Positions 54,410 through 64,000 of a DNA stretch of 64,000 bases are shown one piece after another. Source of the DNA: Meandrina meandrites (taxonomy: Eukaryota; Cnidaria; Anthozoa; Scleractinia; Meandrinidae); contig OY855913.1 in assembly GCA_963693305.1 (NCBI GenBank), positions 3,716,001 through 3,780,000 of the forward strand, in the 5' to 3' direction. The stretch's first letter is position 1, and each line of letters starts with the position of its first letter. The notes below the pieces were generated by a model. It searched no databases. It worked only from the letters and a program-made list of their open reading frames with translations, and was not told where the DNA came from. The position numbers and the translations under genes were made by a program.

Positions 54410-55077
54410 GGCCAAATTAGAGAGAACCCGGAGAACGCCGAACAAGAACACGGGAAAGTTCTATTTCACTGCTTCTACAGCAAGGTCGATCATTCCAGGC
54501 TCGAACCCAAGCGGGAGATTCGCAAAATATACGTTGGTCTTATGTATATAAAATGTCTACACCACACAAATAAGCGCACTTGGCTGCTAGTAAAAGCATT
54601 GCCAAGATTTACTATACTAACTCACTCACTCCCTTTGGCAAAATAACTTTCATACACAATCCAAGACAAAAGTCCATGCACTGGACGCCTAATCAGATTG
54701 AATGAAAAAGTGTTTACGAAAGATTTCTCGCTCAGTAGTTAGTGAATTCAGAGACTTATAGGACTCCCCTCCCCCTTTCACTATTGCAACTTGGGACAAT
54801 AACATTTTTATCCATAAACAAAATTGCAGAGGGGGGAAAGAGATGAACTTATAAATTTAGATGTGACTACAGTGATGGCCGGTGAAAGTGGGTAAGTGTC
54901 CCAACACTTTTGTCGAGGATTGCAGGTGGTATGCAAATAAGGAAGTTCAAAAGTTACCCATGCCTATTTTTTGAGTCCCAATACAAAACCGAGGCCAAGG
55001 CCATAACACGGTAAACTGAACTGTTAATAACGTAGTAAATAGATTGTGGATAACATGGTAACATGGATAACATGGAC

Positions 55078-55425
55078 AGCGAAGACGAAGGAAAAGACGA
55101 CGGCGTAGACGAAGACAAAGAAAAAGACGAAGGAAGACGAAGATGAAGGCAAAGACGAAGACGAAGACGAAGGCAAAGGCAAAGACGAAGACGAAGACGA
55201 AGACGAAGACGAAGACGAAGACGAAGACGAAGACGAAGACGAAGACGAAGACGAGGACGAAGACGAAGACGAAGACGAAGGCAAAGGCAAAGGCAAAGGC
55301 AAAGGCAAAGACGAAGACGAAGACGAAGACGAAGACGAAGGCAAAGACGAAGACGACGACAAAGGCAAAGACAAAGACGAAGACGAAGAAGAAGACGAAG
55401 ACGAAGGCGAAGACGAAGACGGAAA
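55078..55425. repeat. (GACGAA)n hexanucleotide satellite with GGCAAA variants
   Basis: About 350 bp are built from GACGAA units with GGCAAA and GACAAA variants, purine-only on the plus strand apart from the single C per unit. Long open frames on both strands (KTKTKTK, and F/V/S repeats in reverse) are simple-repeat artefacts. Confidence 0.95.
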
Positions 55426-56107
55426 ACATAGAAAAAGAAAAAGAGACCACGACGATAAATCTATGTTATAGACAGGATGTTTCTAATTGAATATTAGACT
55501 GCTTAACAGAAGTTAAGGAAAGAAAGTTATCAGACAGACATAACAAAGAAGTGTTGATTCGAATTAATTCCTGTATACATCTGCCAAACGGATGAATCGA
55601 GCCGGAAGCTATTAACGACCATTACTCAGTGTTCAAAAAATATTGTCTCTGCCAATAAGAGCACAGGCGCTGCTTAGAGTTCAACAGAAATCAAATAATT
55701 AAGAAAAGCCATTCCCTTTTGTAATATTCGGACCTAAATATATTACACCTTTCCAGGCGGTTCTATTTTAATAAACAGCGTTTTATGTCCGTAATGCAAC
55801 AATTATAGTGTCAAAATCGTGACAGAAAGTCACAATATGGAAAATATTTTGCATATACTTGTATATAAAAGAGTCAAGGACTCATCATAATTAAGCTGGG
55901 CTTTAATTACCTTTAATGAAACAGTCGTTTCTTCGAAAGAAAAACTTATATAGATCCCTGAAATCAGATTTGCCTCGATTTTGGAAAAAGCTAACACTAA
56001 ACGTTAACCAAGCGTCAAACACCGATAATTTTTTTTAAAATCAAGTCAACCTCCGTTTTAATTTAAATGCACATGTTAATAAGGCTTTGCTGTTGATATA
56101 GCGAGCG

Positions 56108-57025
56108 ATGTCTGTTCATTGGTTTTGGATCGTTGGCTGGTTTGTTACTTTCTTTGGTCTTGTAGGAAACGGTTGGGTTATTTTCATCATCGCGAAAAGA
56201 AGAAGATTACAAACAACAGCCAACTGGTTCATTCTGTCGCTGGCCATCGCTGATCTGAGCGTTACATGTGGATATTTCCCTGCATCGATGGTCTGTAACG
56301 TGCTTGTTCAATCATGCAACAATATAATTCGACATAACTTCTTAAACTTCTTCATGGAAGCTTCCATGTTCACGTTAATTGCTATGATCACAGAACGTTA
56401 TATCGCCATCGTATATCCCTTAAAATACGTCCATACTATGACCACCAACAGAACGATAGCTGTTATTGCGGTATCTTGGGGAATTCCTGCCATTTTGTCC
56501 GTGTTAAGGTGGCTGGAAGACGTTTACGGCGGCAGCCTTTCAGACAAACAAGTGCTCGCAATCTACATCCTTTACACTTTGCTGTTTGAAATTGCACCGA
56601 TAATCATACTCATTGCAGTAACTTTGCATATCTTGTTCATTGCTCGGAAACTTTCAATTCAAATGTCATCTCTATTGACTCAGGTTAGATTCAACCTTGC
56701 GGCCAACTCAGTAACAATGAATGCACCTGTGAGAGTGGGCTTGAAAACAGCAACTGTGAAATTGGTGATCGCTGTTGTTGCCATTTTCGTGCTGTGTTAT
56801 GGAACAGAAATCTATATCACGATCTGCCAGACTTTTGGACTTCGTGTTGTGTCCACACATGAACAAACGGCATTTTCACTGCTTCTCATGGCAAACTCTG
56901 TGCTAAATCCCCTTGTGTACGCCATCCTTAAAGAAGACATAAAAAGGGAGACCAAAGCTTTGTTTTGTCCCAGAAAAAATGTTCCCATAAAATCACGGTG
57001 TCGTGTTCAGACTCGAAAACAGTAG
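56108..57025 (+). CDS. Rhodopsin-family GPCR, copy A of a tandem pair, intronless
   Basis: This single exon encodes 305 aa with an extremely short N-terminus (about six residues before the first helix). TM1 contains GLVGNGWVIFII (GN), TM2 SLAIADLSVTCG, and TM3 ends in ERY (DRY variant) followed by IAIVYPLKY. TM7 has NSVLNPLVYAILK (NPxxY). TM6 reads FVLCYGTEIY, so both the Trp and the Pro of CWxP are missing. The ECL2 region (WLEDVYGGSLSDKQ) has no cysteine; the nearest TM3 cysteine is two positions off the usual site. It belongs to the expanded intronless class A receptors of cnidarians; the ligand is unknown. It has a paralogue at 59835. Confidence 0.88.
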   Translation: MSVHWFWIVGWFVTFFGLVGNGWVIFIIAKRRRLQTTANWFILSLAIADLSVTCGYFPASMVCNVLVQSCNNIIRHNFLNFFMEASMFTLIAMITERYIAIVYPLKYVHTMTTNRTIAVIAVSWGIPAILSVLRWLEDVYGGSLSDKQVLAIYILYTLLFEIAPIIILIAVTLHILFIARKLSIQMSSLLTQVRFNLAANSVTMNAPVRVGLKTATVKLVIAVVAIFVLCYGTEIYITICQTFGLRVVSTHEQTAFSLLLMANSVLNPLVYAILKEDIKRETKALFCPRKNVPIKSRCRVQTRKQ

Positions 57026-59834
57026 GAAGGATAAAGACGAATTTTTTCAGGGTGTTACTGTTCTGAACTGATGATTACTTGTAGATTAGCTGCTCAAGAT
57101 AGCTTTTCATTTAATGTTATAGTAACTGAGAAAATGCCAGTGCTATCGCAAAACGTGCCCACAGAGTAGAACTGCTATAAAGAAGGGTGATGTTAAACTT
57201 GCGAAGAATGATAATTACTACTGATCTTCAGAAGGAGCCTAACTGTAAAAATCCAAGTTTAACATGCCGAAGAAAACTGACACTCATTAGTGTTTCGATA
57301 ATAGTTTCATTGTGTTGGACGCGCGCACTGTTACTCTTATGTTGCGCGCGAGCTTGTTTCAAATTAAACAGTCGAGTAACTCGCCAAAGTGGCACAGTTC
57401 AACATTTTGACTTTCAGTTGTTTGCTAACCGGTTTCCTAACCGGATTCACAGTATTTGCTAACCAGTATTCACAGTATTTAAGCTAATATCGGAGGCAGC
57501 ATAATAGTAAGCTTACAAGTTGTATACGTTCTTCACATTGTAAGATAGTGCCAACGTAGTTTCTTGTATTTTATATCGAATTGTGATTATATTAACATTA
57601 AATACGATTCTCCCTTCCGTCTTAGCTTTTCTTTGGTTCAAAGAAACAATTAGGCCCATTATGAAGTCAGCTTGTGCAGAGCAGAGCAGGTGGGGTAACC
57701 GCTCATTCCTTAAAATGTTCAATCTGGACGCAAGAAACGATGAAGCTGTATTTGTATGCGACTAATTACTTGTTTGTATGTTAGCTGTTTGTATGCCACT
57801 ACTTACTCACTCTGTACAGTTAATACCCAAGTATACCCACTCTACCATCTCATAACTCTTATTTCCCAGCTTATTGATCGTTTCTGCCAGGCCTTCAGAG
57901 GTAGAACCCTGCTAAATGCCCAGCACTGTACTTCATCCTGTCAGGCAGTCCTTACTCTACTGTTTTCCCCCTTCCACTAAAGTGGACGTTCAGGAGGTTG
58001 GTCTTTGCTATGTACAATTGGGTATCCCAGGCCTCCTAAAATCTACCAAAGGAAGACGGACAGGAAACAAGATAGAGACGCCATCTTATGGGGACAGCAC
58101 AACATTCAGCATTAATCTCGTTCCCGTCTCTCTCTTGAACCTGGAGTTACAGTTGGAATCATTCTTGGTGAGAAGCCTGAATTTCAAAGCTGTACTTGAA
58201 GATTTGTGAGGACACTTCAAGCACTTACGAGACTCCAAGGGAAGTGGTTGAGTATGTCTTGAAGGTTGACAGTTCGAAAAAGATCTAATTTATGAGCTGC
58301 CAGAGTGATAGGCGATCAAAGGGATACCTGATTGTGGAGGAGGATGAACTATCATGAATTGGATGGAATCGTCGTTCCAAGACCACTGAGAGCCAAAGTG
58401 TGAGATTTAATCCATGGACATATTGGCGTGACACAGCGGCTATATTGAATTTTACGATGCAGTTTGTTATTGCTGTTAATTAGAAATCTCTTAAGCGTGT
58501 GTACTAAGAAAATAATTTTTATTACGCATTATTACCATCATGGGTGTCCCTTTGTCTTCTTCAATACTAGCTCACCAAACGTGTTACGGACTACGAGTCC
58601 AGTTTCGATAGCTTGAAAAAGTTAAGGAGGCCGAAACAGATGAGCTACTGTGGAACTCTCTGAGCAATTTTTAAATTAAAATATGCAGTAAGGGCCATTG
58701 AAGATATACACACGCGTTTTAAGGAATTCCTTACAGCAAAGAGCACAGAAGTGTGACAACTTTTAATTATTCACATTCTTTCGTGCAGTTTTAATCCAAT
58801 CAGAACTGAGTCAACTGGAAACTGTCCTCGGCCTGTGATTTGATGATGACTGAACGAAACGAACGTTAATCAATTAAAAGTGGCAACACTTTTTGGCTCC
58901 TTGCTTTAAGAAATATAGGAGAACAGATATAATATTGGCCGTTTGTTTGTCTACCTTGTAACTTTTATTCTTAGTTGCAACTGCAATTTTATCTTTCTAT
59001 TCAGAATTTTTCATCGTTTTTGATATGACAAGAAACGTCAGGAAGGCAAGTCAGATTTAATATTCATCTCTACAATACATGTTCTTTTTGTTAGTTCTTA
59101 TTCTCCTGCCTGTTATTGTGTTTGATTTTCCTAAACTAATTTATTCTTAGACCGTTTCAGCTAAAGCTGTTTACATTTTACTTTAATAAGAGTCAGCTAA
59201 CGGGTCCGAGCAGGAGAACTTCCCGTTAACAGCTCCCGTAGGAAATCCTCAATTCCAGTGACTTGCTGTGTAGTACTGTTCGTTTGCTTTATTCCCCAAA
59301 AGAGTTCACGAGTGATATTTCAAGGAAATGAGAGTTGCCTCATTGGCAAATAATGTCACTTTTCTTCAAACACCACTGTACTAACGAACGCACTGGTCTG
59401 AGCCAACAGAGGATAATTCAGAAAAATCATTTACTTTTCGATGGTTTTCAGCTGGCCAATCGTCTCAAAAGGCAAAGACTGGGTGGAAATTTCTCTGAAA
59501 ATAAATATAGATAATGTTTTACTGACATATATCGATGTATTTTGTTGTATTTATTTCGGATTCGAGGCAGTCTTCAGGCGGGCCCCAATGTTAAAGTAAC
59601 TTCTTAACTTGACATAAATGGCTCTAAGCTAAGATAATTATGTGGTGATAAATTGATGTCGATCGGATAGACAGAGAAAGAAAAACATTATTTTTCATGG
59701 ACAAATGTTTGCCCCGAAGTTAATTTGACAACCTGCGGGGGCAAACCTTAACCATTTAAATTTACTAAGCGGCAAGGGCAGTCAATCCCAGAGAGACCAA
59801 CGAAGTAGATATCTTCTTCAATTGATAGCCAAAT
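57026..59834. other. Spacer between the GPCR pair
   Basis: Only short frames without domains are present. An inverted-repeat relic lies near 58730-58905 (GTGACAACTTTTAATT opposite AATTAAAAGTGGCAAC). A somewhat more complex, less AT-rich stretch (57880-58440) has a 97-codon frame (57916-58209) that I cannot assign; it may be a decayed element. Confidence 0.45.
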
Positions 59835-60740
59835 ATGATTCATTGGTTTTGGATCGTTGGTTGGTTTGTTACTTGCTTTGGTCTTGTAGGAAACGGTTGG
59901 GTTATTTTCATCATCGCGACGAGAAGAAGATTACAAACAACAGCTAATTGGTTTATTCTCTCGCTAGCCATCGCCGATCTGGGCGTTACATGCGGTTATT
60001 TCCCGGCGTCGTTTGTCTGCAACGTGCTTGTTCATTCATGCAATAACAGTCTTCGCTTCAATTTCTACAGCTTCTTTATCGAAGTTTCTGTGTTCGCGTT
60101 AATTGCTATGATTGTGGAACGTTATATCGCCATTGTGTATTCGCTAAAATACGTGTATTTTATGACCACTACAAAAACAGTTAGTATCACTGCTACGTCT
60201 TGGGGAATTCCAGCAACTCTTTTCTTCGCCAGATGGGCATACGAAATCTACGGCGAAGAACTCTCCGTCAAGGCGGATCGCATAATAATTATCATTTACA
60301 CTCTGTTGTTTGAAATAGCACCCACAATCATACTTATTGCAGCTACTTTGCATATCTTGTTTATCGCAAGGAAACGTTCTATTCAGATGTCATCTCTGTT
60401 GACTCAGGTTAGATTTAACCTAGCGGCGAACTCAGCAATAATAATGAACGCGCCTGTTAAGGTAGGCTTGAAAGCGTATACTGTGAAAATGGTTACGGCA
60501 GTCGTGGCTGTTTTTGTAACATGTTATGGCACTGAAATCTACGTATCGTTTTGTGAAACCCCGTTTGATCTTTGCGAGGTCTCCAGCGATACAAAAACTT
60601 TGTTTTCTCTGCTTCTCATGGTGAACTCTGTGTTAAATCCTATTGTGTATGCGTTCCTCAAACAGGATATAAAGAGAGAAACCAGGGCTTTGTTTCGCCG
60701 CAAAAACGAGAACTCTTTGAAAATAACGACTCTTACTTAG
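59835..60740 (+). CDS. Rhodopsin-family GPCR, copy B of a tandem pair, intronless
   Basis: 301 aa in one exon, starting MIHWFWIVGWFVTC. It is collinear with the receptor at 56108 over the whole length (TANWFILSLAIADLGVTCG in TM2, ERYIAIVYSLKYV after TM3, SSLLTQVRFNLAANS in ICL3, NSVLNPIVYAFLKQDIKRET at the end). It shares the missing ECL2 cysteine and the CYGTE replacement of CWxP in TM6. The N-terminus and TM1-TM2 are the most conserved parts; ECL2 and the C-tail differ most. The same orientation and about 2.8 kb spacing mark it as a tandem duplicate. The ligand is unknown. Confidence 0.88.
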   Translation: MIHWFWIVGWFVTCFGLVGNGWVIFIIATRRRLQTTANWFILSLAIADLGVTCGYFPASFVCNVLVHSCNNSLRFNFYSFFIEVSVFALIAMIVERYIAIVYSLKYVYFMTTTKTVSITATSWGIPATLFFARWAYEIYGEELSVKADRIIIIIYTLLFEIAPTIILIAATLHILFIARKRSIQMSSLLTQVRFNLAANSAIIMNAPVKVGLKAYTVKMVTAVVAVFVTCYGTEIYVSFCETPFDLCEVSSDTKTLFSLLLMVNSVLNPIVYAFLKQDIKRETRALFRRKNENSLKITTLT

Positions 60741-60944
60741 CAAATCGGGCAGAAAAGAAACGTCGAGAGGTCTTTTCAGTTTTTGTGTTAACTATGATAG
60801 AATTATAAAGTTGTACTCACTGATCAACAAAATAACTGTTGAACAGCAAAATTGGCACAAATTCACTCTCTTAGATGTGAACAATTCAACAAACAGGAGC
60901 AAAATGTAACTGGATCTTTGTGTAGACCAGGATCAGCAGTGGAC

Positions 60945-61185
60945 TTAAACAAACAAACTTTAAAATGCAAGGCTGATCGAACAGCTGTAAAAAAGGTACA
61001 CTTTTTACTTTGCCCAATATTTCGGATGACAAAACTATCCTTCATCAGGGGCATGAAATGCTAAGTGATGAAGGATAGTTCATAGTTCCCCGATAAAGGA
61101 TAGTTTTGTCTATCAATAATATTGGGATAAGTAAAATATACCTTTTTTGCAACTTGCATTGCATTTTAAAGTTTGTTTGTTAGAT
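60945..61185 (-). mobile_element. Inverted pair of Penelope-like 3' ends
   Basis: The minus strand reads CCCCTGATGAAGGATAGTTT, then CATCCGAAATATTGGGCAAA. The right half carries a facing copy (GGATAGTTTTGTCTATC, ATATTGGGATAAG), and both end in AAACAAACTTTAAAATGCAA-like sequence. The signature matches the other Penelope-like termini in the window. Confidence 0.55.
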
Positions 61186-62202
61186 TACATGGCTGTTGAC
61201 ATGAAGTGTCTGTACGCATATCATACCTGCTCTCGTTCCCAGAGCCACGTGATTCTGTAACTAAGCGGGGCCGGTAGTGGGGCCTGGGGCTGTACGCCTA
61301 CTTTGTTTATTACCTCTATGCTTCTTCTAAACGTTTTTTCAACCCAAATATAAAGATATGATGCCTTATAATTTTTAACTGTTTTTTTTAGGGTGGGGGG
61401 GGGGGGGGGGAGGGGTGGAAGGAGGGAGTGGTGGAAAGGGGGGGGGGAGGGGGTCCAGCAATTTTAATCTAAGGTGAACGAGCTACGTGACTGTCGGGCT
61501 GTCACGGTGTATTAAAGGAAAATAAAGCCTCGGTAAACGTTTTTGTCATTATACTATGATAAAGATAGCGCAGGAAACACTCAGGACTTTCCATGGAGTA
61601 AAATGATCTTTATCAGAGCTGTAACAACATAGAAATTGTACGATTTTCTGATATTTTATAAAATTATAAAGAAAAAAGGTCATAACACCGAATGTTTTCA
61701 AAATTAAAGTGGCTATGCTCACTTCATAAATTTTATAATACGTTTCATCTCCCGCTTAGCACTCATTTGATATCTTTCGCAGGGGAGGCAATTTCTTAAT
61801 TTTCTTTAACAGACACCTGTACTCGTCCTGTGTCAAATAAAAGATTAGAAATTCAATAAACGTGTCCAATTATCTCGCACTTTTTCTGATTAAATCTTCG
61901 AAACAATGGATAACTGCAATCATTTACATGAAGCAAAAATCAAATTTATGGGTGCAGATAGCTATTTTAATTTAAAGTAAACAAGACGTTATATTCTATT
62001 TAAAAGGGGGAAATATAAGTCGTATGTACATGTCTGGCTAATGACAAATGAAAACAGAGATTGAATTCACGATTTTCGATTCTGATGGTACGTGTTTACT
62101 GCAGAACGGATAAATAACAAAATGTATTGAAAGTAAATTTGGATGTAGGCTATTACGAACACTGCTTATAGCAATCAAACTGCATTGCTAACAGCTGTTG
62201 CC

Positions 62203-62299
62203 ATGGACACAAGAATTGATGGAGAGTGTTCAGAAAAAATGTTCTTATTAATCGTTTTTATGTTGTTCGTGGAATTTGTGGAAGTAAGACCTCCGCAAG
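62203..62299 (+). CDS. Possible first exon of a secreted protein
   Basis: An ATG in strong context (GCCATGG) begins MDTRIDGECSEKMFLLIVFM, continuing LFVEFVEVRPPQ. A GTGAAA donor-like site follows at phase 1. The hydrophobic stretch could be a signal peptide if translation starts at the internal Met. No following exon was found and there is no homology I recognise. Confidence 0.22.
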
Positions 62300-63641
62300 G
62301 TGAAAATTTGATCTGTTGTAAAAGTAAATTAGGAAGTTTCGTTTACCGATGGCAAGAAAAGCTCTTGAGTTTTATCTTTCTTGTGGTGGCCAGACAAACC
62401 CACTTTAATTTTTGGCAAGTTTTAATTAACATTTCAACGTAATGTCCTTAATTATAACACGGCTTACGAATTATGTGCTTCTCATTCATTTCTGGCCAAT
62501 TAACTTCTGAGATATATATTAAAAGTGATTTTAAATCCAAGTATAAAATCACCTACATGCAAAGACGAAATCAGATTTTATAACGTCTTTTCTTTCCTTA
62601 TATCTTTTCAAGGCCTTATGTTATTAAGCGAGATTTCATCGCCAGATAATTTTGAGTAGAATTGAACGCCGAATCTTTAGATAGTAGTCGTTCTAACCAC
62701 ATTTTATTTATACGAAATGGTCCAGAAAAAGCCATGAAATACAGATTTAGCGGGCTATTTAAATCGTAAACGCCGGATATCAGACATTTTAAATTGTGAT
62801 ATCTCCTCGTCTGGTCCAAGAAATATATAAGTAAACGAAAGATGTTCCCAGCTGCTCTTAGCAATGAAAAGTTTCTATTTTTTTCAGAATCAGAATTGGC
62901 TATCCGATTGGTCTGTCCCCTCATTTTCTCTTGGTCTAAGAGAAGGCAATATTGTATATCACGAAAATAATTAATTGGTGCTGAAATTATAGCAATAAAA
63001 AAATATTCCTTCATTTATTCGCTTATTAGTTAATGAGCTAAATTCTGCTCGCATTTGGCGCGTGTTTTACAGCACAGTTTTGCCGATGGCCTTTCGTTGT
63101 TTTTGTTGTGTTTTTGATTTTTCGCAATGCTTTTTAACATGAATCAGTTAATAGGCTTTGTTTCTTATTCCTGTTCAAATATAATAAACAGATGAATAGA
63201 AGATTGACGCAAGTCACGGGTCTGTCTCTCTAAAATATATTGAAATCAAAGGGCGACAGAAACGACCGTAAAACAGTAACAGTATTCGAGTCGATTTTGA
63301 GCTTTATTTTAGAAATAGTTTAACTCTATAAAGCGAAATTCACCACATCCTTTCGGCGAGAAAACATGTCGCATTTTTCTTTGTGTACTTAACTTTTATA
63401 TGAATGCCGAATTCATTTATTTTTCCTGGGAGGTGAGTGTACAACCGCTCATTATGACCACGACACGTGATCCCAATCATCAACATAATGTTGCAAAACA
63501 GATGGCTCGTCGAGAGAATTATAAACATGGAAAATGAAGTTGGAAACCAAGAGGCGAAAATCCTTTTGTGGTTTGTTATGAAACTCAAATACGATTGAAT
63601 GCTCAAATTGGAAGGAAAATCATCGGTCGCCGTTTACCGCA

Positions 63642-64000
63642 ATGAACACTCGCTCGCAAATACCTCGGGGAAACAAACTATTCCTGCCGAAAATTGAATA
63701 TGCAAAGCTGGCTGAAGACAGCTCGTTTAGTGGAGAAAGGCCTAACATTAAGCCACCTCTTGTTGGAGACGAAAAGAGCAATGCAGTGTTTGAGAACGGG
63801 GAAAAAATCCCACTGTTAAGTCGTGAATACGACATGGGTTCGTTCACGCGATTTTCGGTGCTGCCACCGATAAAGGACAGCGTTCGGAACGGAAGAAGGT
63901 TGAGTCGAACGCGTAGATTTTCGTCTGGTTTGTCATCCAACGGTCTAAGTCCAGTAACAAGCCACGAGACAAATAAAAGAGGTGACGAAGCCAGATCACA
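63642..64000 (+). CDS. 5' part of an unidentified gene, runs off the window
   Basis: From ATG at 63642 the frame is open for 119 codons to the window edge without a stop. It begins MNTRSQIPRGNKLFLPKIEY. The predicted N-terminus is hydrophilic, with acidic and basic patches, an SRTRRFSSG basic/Ser cluster and no signal peptide or membrane helix, as in the cytoplasmic head of a channel or transporter or in a signalling protein. The gene cannot be named. The composition is more balanced than its surroundings, which supports real coding sequence. Confidence 0.6.
   Translation, partial: MNTRSQIPRGNKLFLPKIEYAKLAEDSSFSGERPNIKPPLVGDEKSNAVFENGEKIPLLSREYDMGSFTRFSVLPPIKDSVRNGRRLSRTRRFSSGLSSNGLSPVTSHETNKRGDEARS

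Larger units (their letters stand above)
53001..56107. other. Spacer between PREB and GPCR 2
   Basis: It contains the PREB promoter (GC-richer around 53060-53250), a Penelope-like 3' terminus, a MITE (54111-54409), a hexanucleotide satellite and the AT-rich promoter of GPCR 2. No gene is recognised. Confidence 0.5.
60741..63641. other. Spacer to the right-edge gene
   Basis: It contains an inverted Penelope-like 3' terminus (60945-61185), a poly-G/G-rich tract at 61392-61452 and AT-rich sequence. A possible small first exon is described separately at 62203-62299. Confidence 0.5.

Noticed and set aside
54294..54551. An 85-codon ORF
   Set aside because: It overlaps the right terminal inverted repeat of a MITE.
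54947..55490. KTKTKT, FVFV and SSSS ORFs
   Set aside because: All arise from the GACGAA hexanucleotide satellite.
1..64000. CRISPR arrays, operons, bacterial promoters or ribosome binding sites
   Set aside because: The sequence is clearly eukaryotic, and the tandem repeats seen are microsatellites or minisatellites without spacers.

Overview
This is a non-bacterial, AT-rich genome with GT-AG introns, tRNA-derived SINEs, Penelope-like retroelements, many small inverted-repeat transposons and long microsatellites. It most likely comes from a hexacorallian cnidarian, such as a stony coral or a relative. The strongest clue is a secreted precursor carrying about fifty GPRG-G-R peptide units, a type known from Hexacorallia (PRGamide/GPRGamide neuropeptides). 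Divergent intronless rhodopsin-type GPCRs and EamA/WAT1-like transporters fit the same origin. The species cannot be named from the sequence.

Layout. 1-8.4 kb: two tandem minus-strand genes for plant-type WAT1/EamA drug-metabolite transporters (824-2896 and 5676-8383), each of two exons with the same intron position and phase. 8.4-11 kb: nested foldback and inverted-repeat elements. 11.0-18.5 kb: a plus-strand gene whose exons I assembled by splice phase. It encodes a compact ionotropic-glutamate-receptor-like protein whose pore carries the potassium-channel filter TVGYGD. Its introns hold a Penelope-like element (itself interrupted by another transposon), two SINEs and several MITEs. 22.3 kb: an intronless class A GPCR. 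24-28.4 kb: mostly nested inverted-repeat elements, one coiled-coil exon and a Crypton/DUF3504-like fragment. 28.8 kb: a small two-helix membrane protein on the minus strand. 30.2-34.6 kb: a three-exon PQ-loop (SLC66-type) transporter on the minus strand. 35.7-37 kb: tetranucleotide satellites. 38.1-40.7 kb: the giant PRGamide precursor on the minus strand. 40.7-46.4 kb: gene-poor. 46.5-53.0 kb: a complete eight-exon PREB/Sec12 gene on the minus strand, with a 2-kb transposon in intron 3. 55 kb: a hexanucleotide satellite. 56.1 and 59.8 kb: a tandem pair of intronless class A GPCR paralogues. 63.6 kb to the end: the 5' part of an unidentified plus-strand gene.

The genes are not an operon and need not cooperate. 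A neuropeptide precursor, three orphan GPCRs and a ligand-gated-looking potassium channel lie in the same window, which suggests a neuronal or sensory flavour, but a link between them is speculation. The most unusual item is the iGluR-like protein with a potassium-channel filter. The GPRGamide precursor and the iterated-motif transposon inside PREB are next. All splice models and repeat counts were made by eye.
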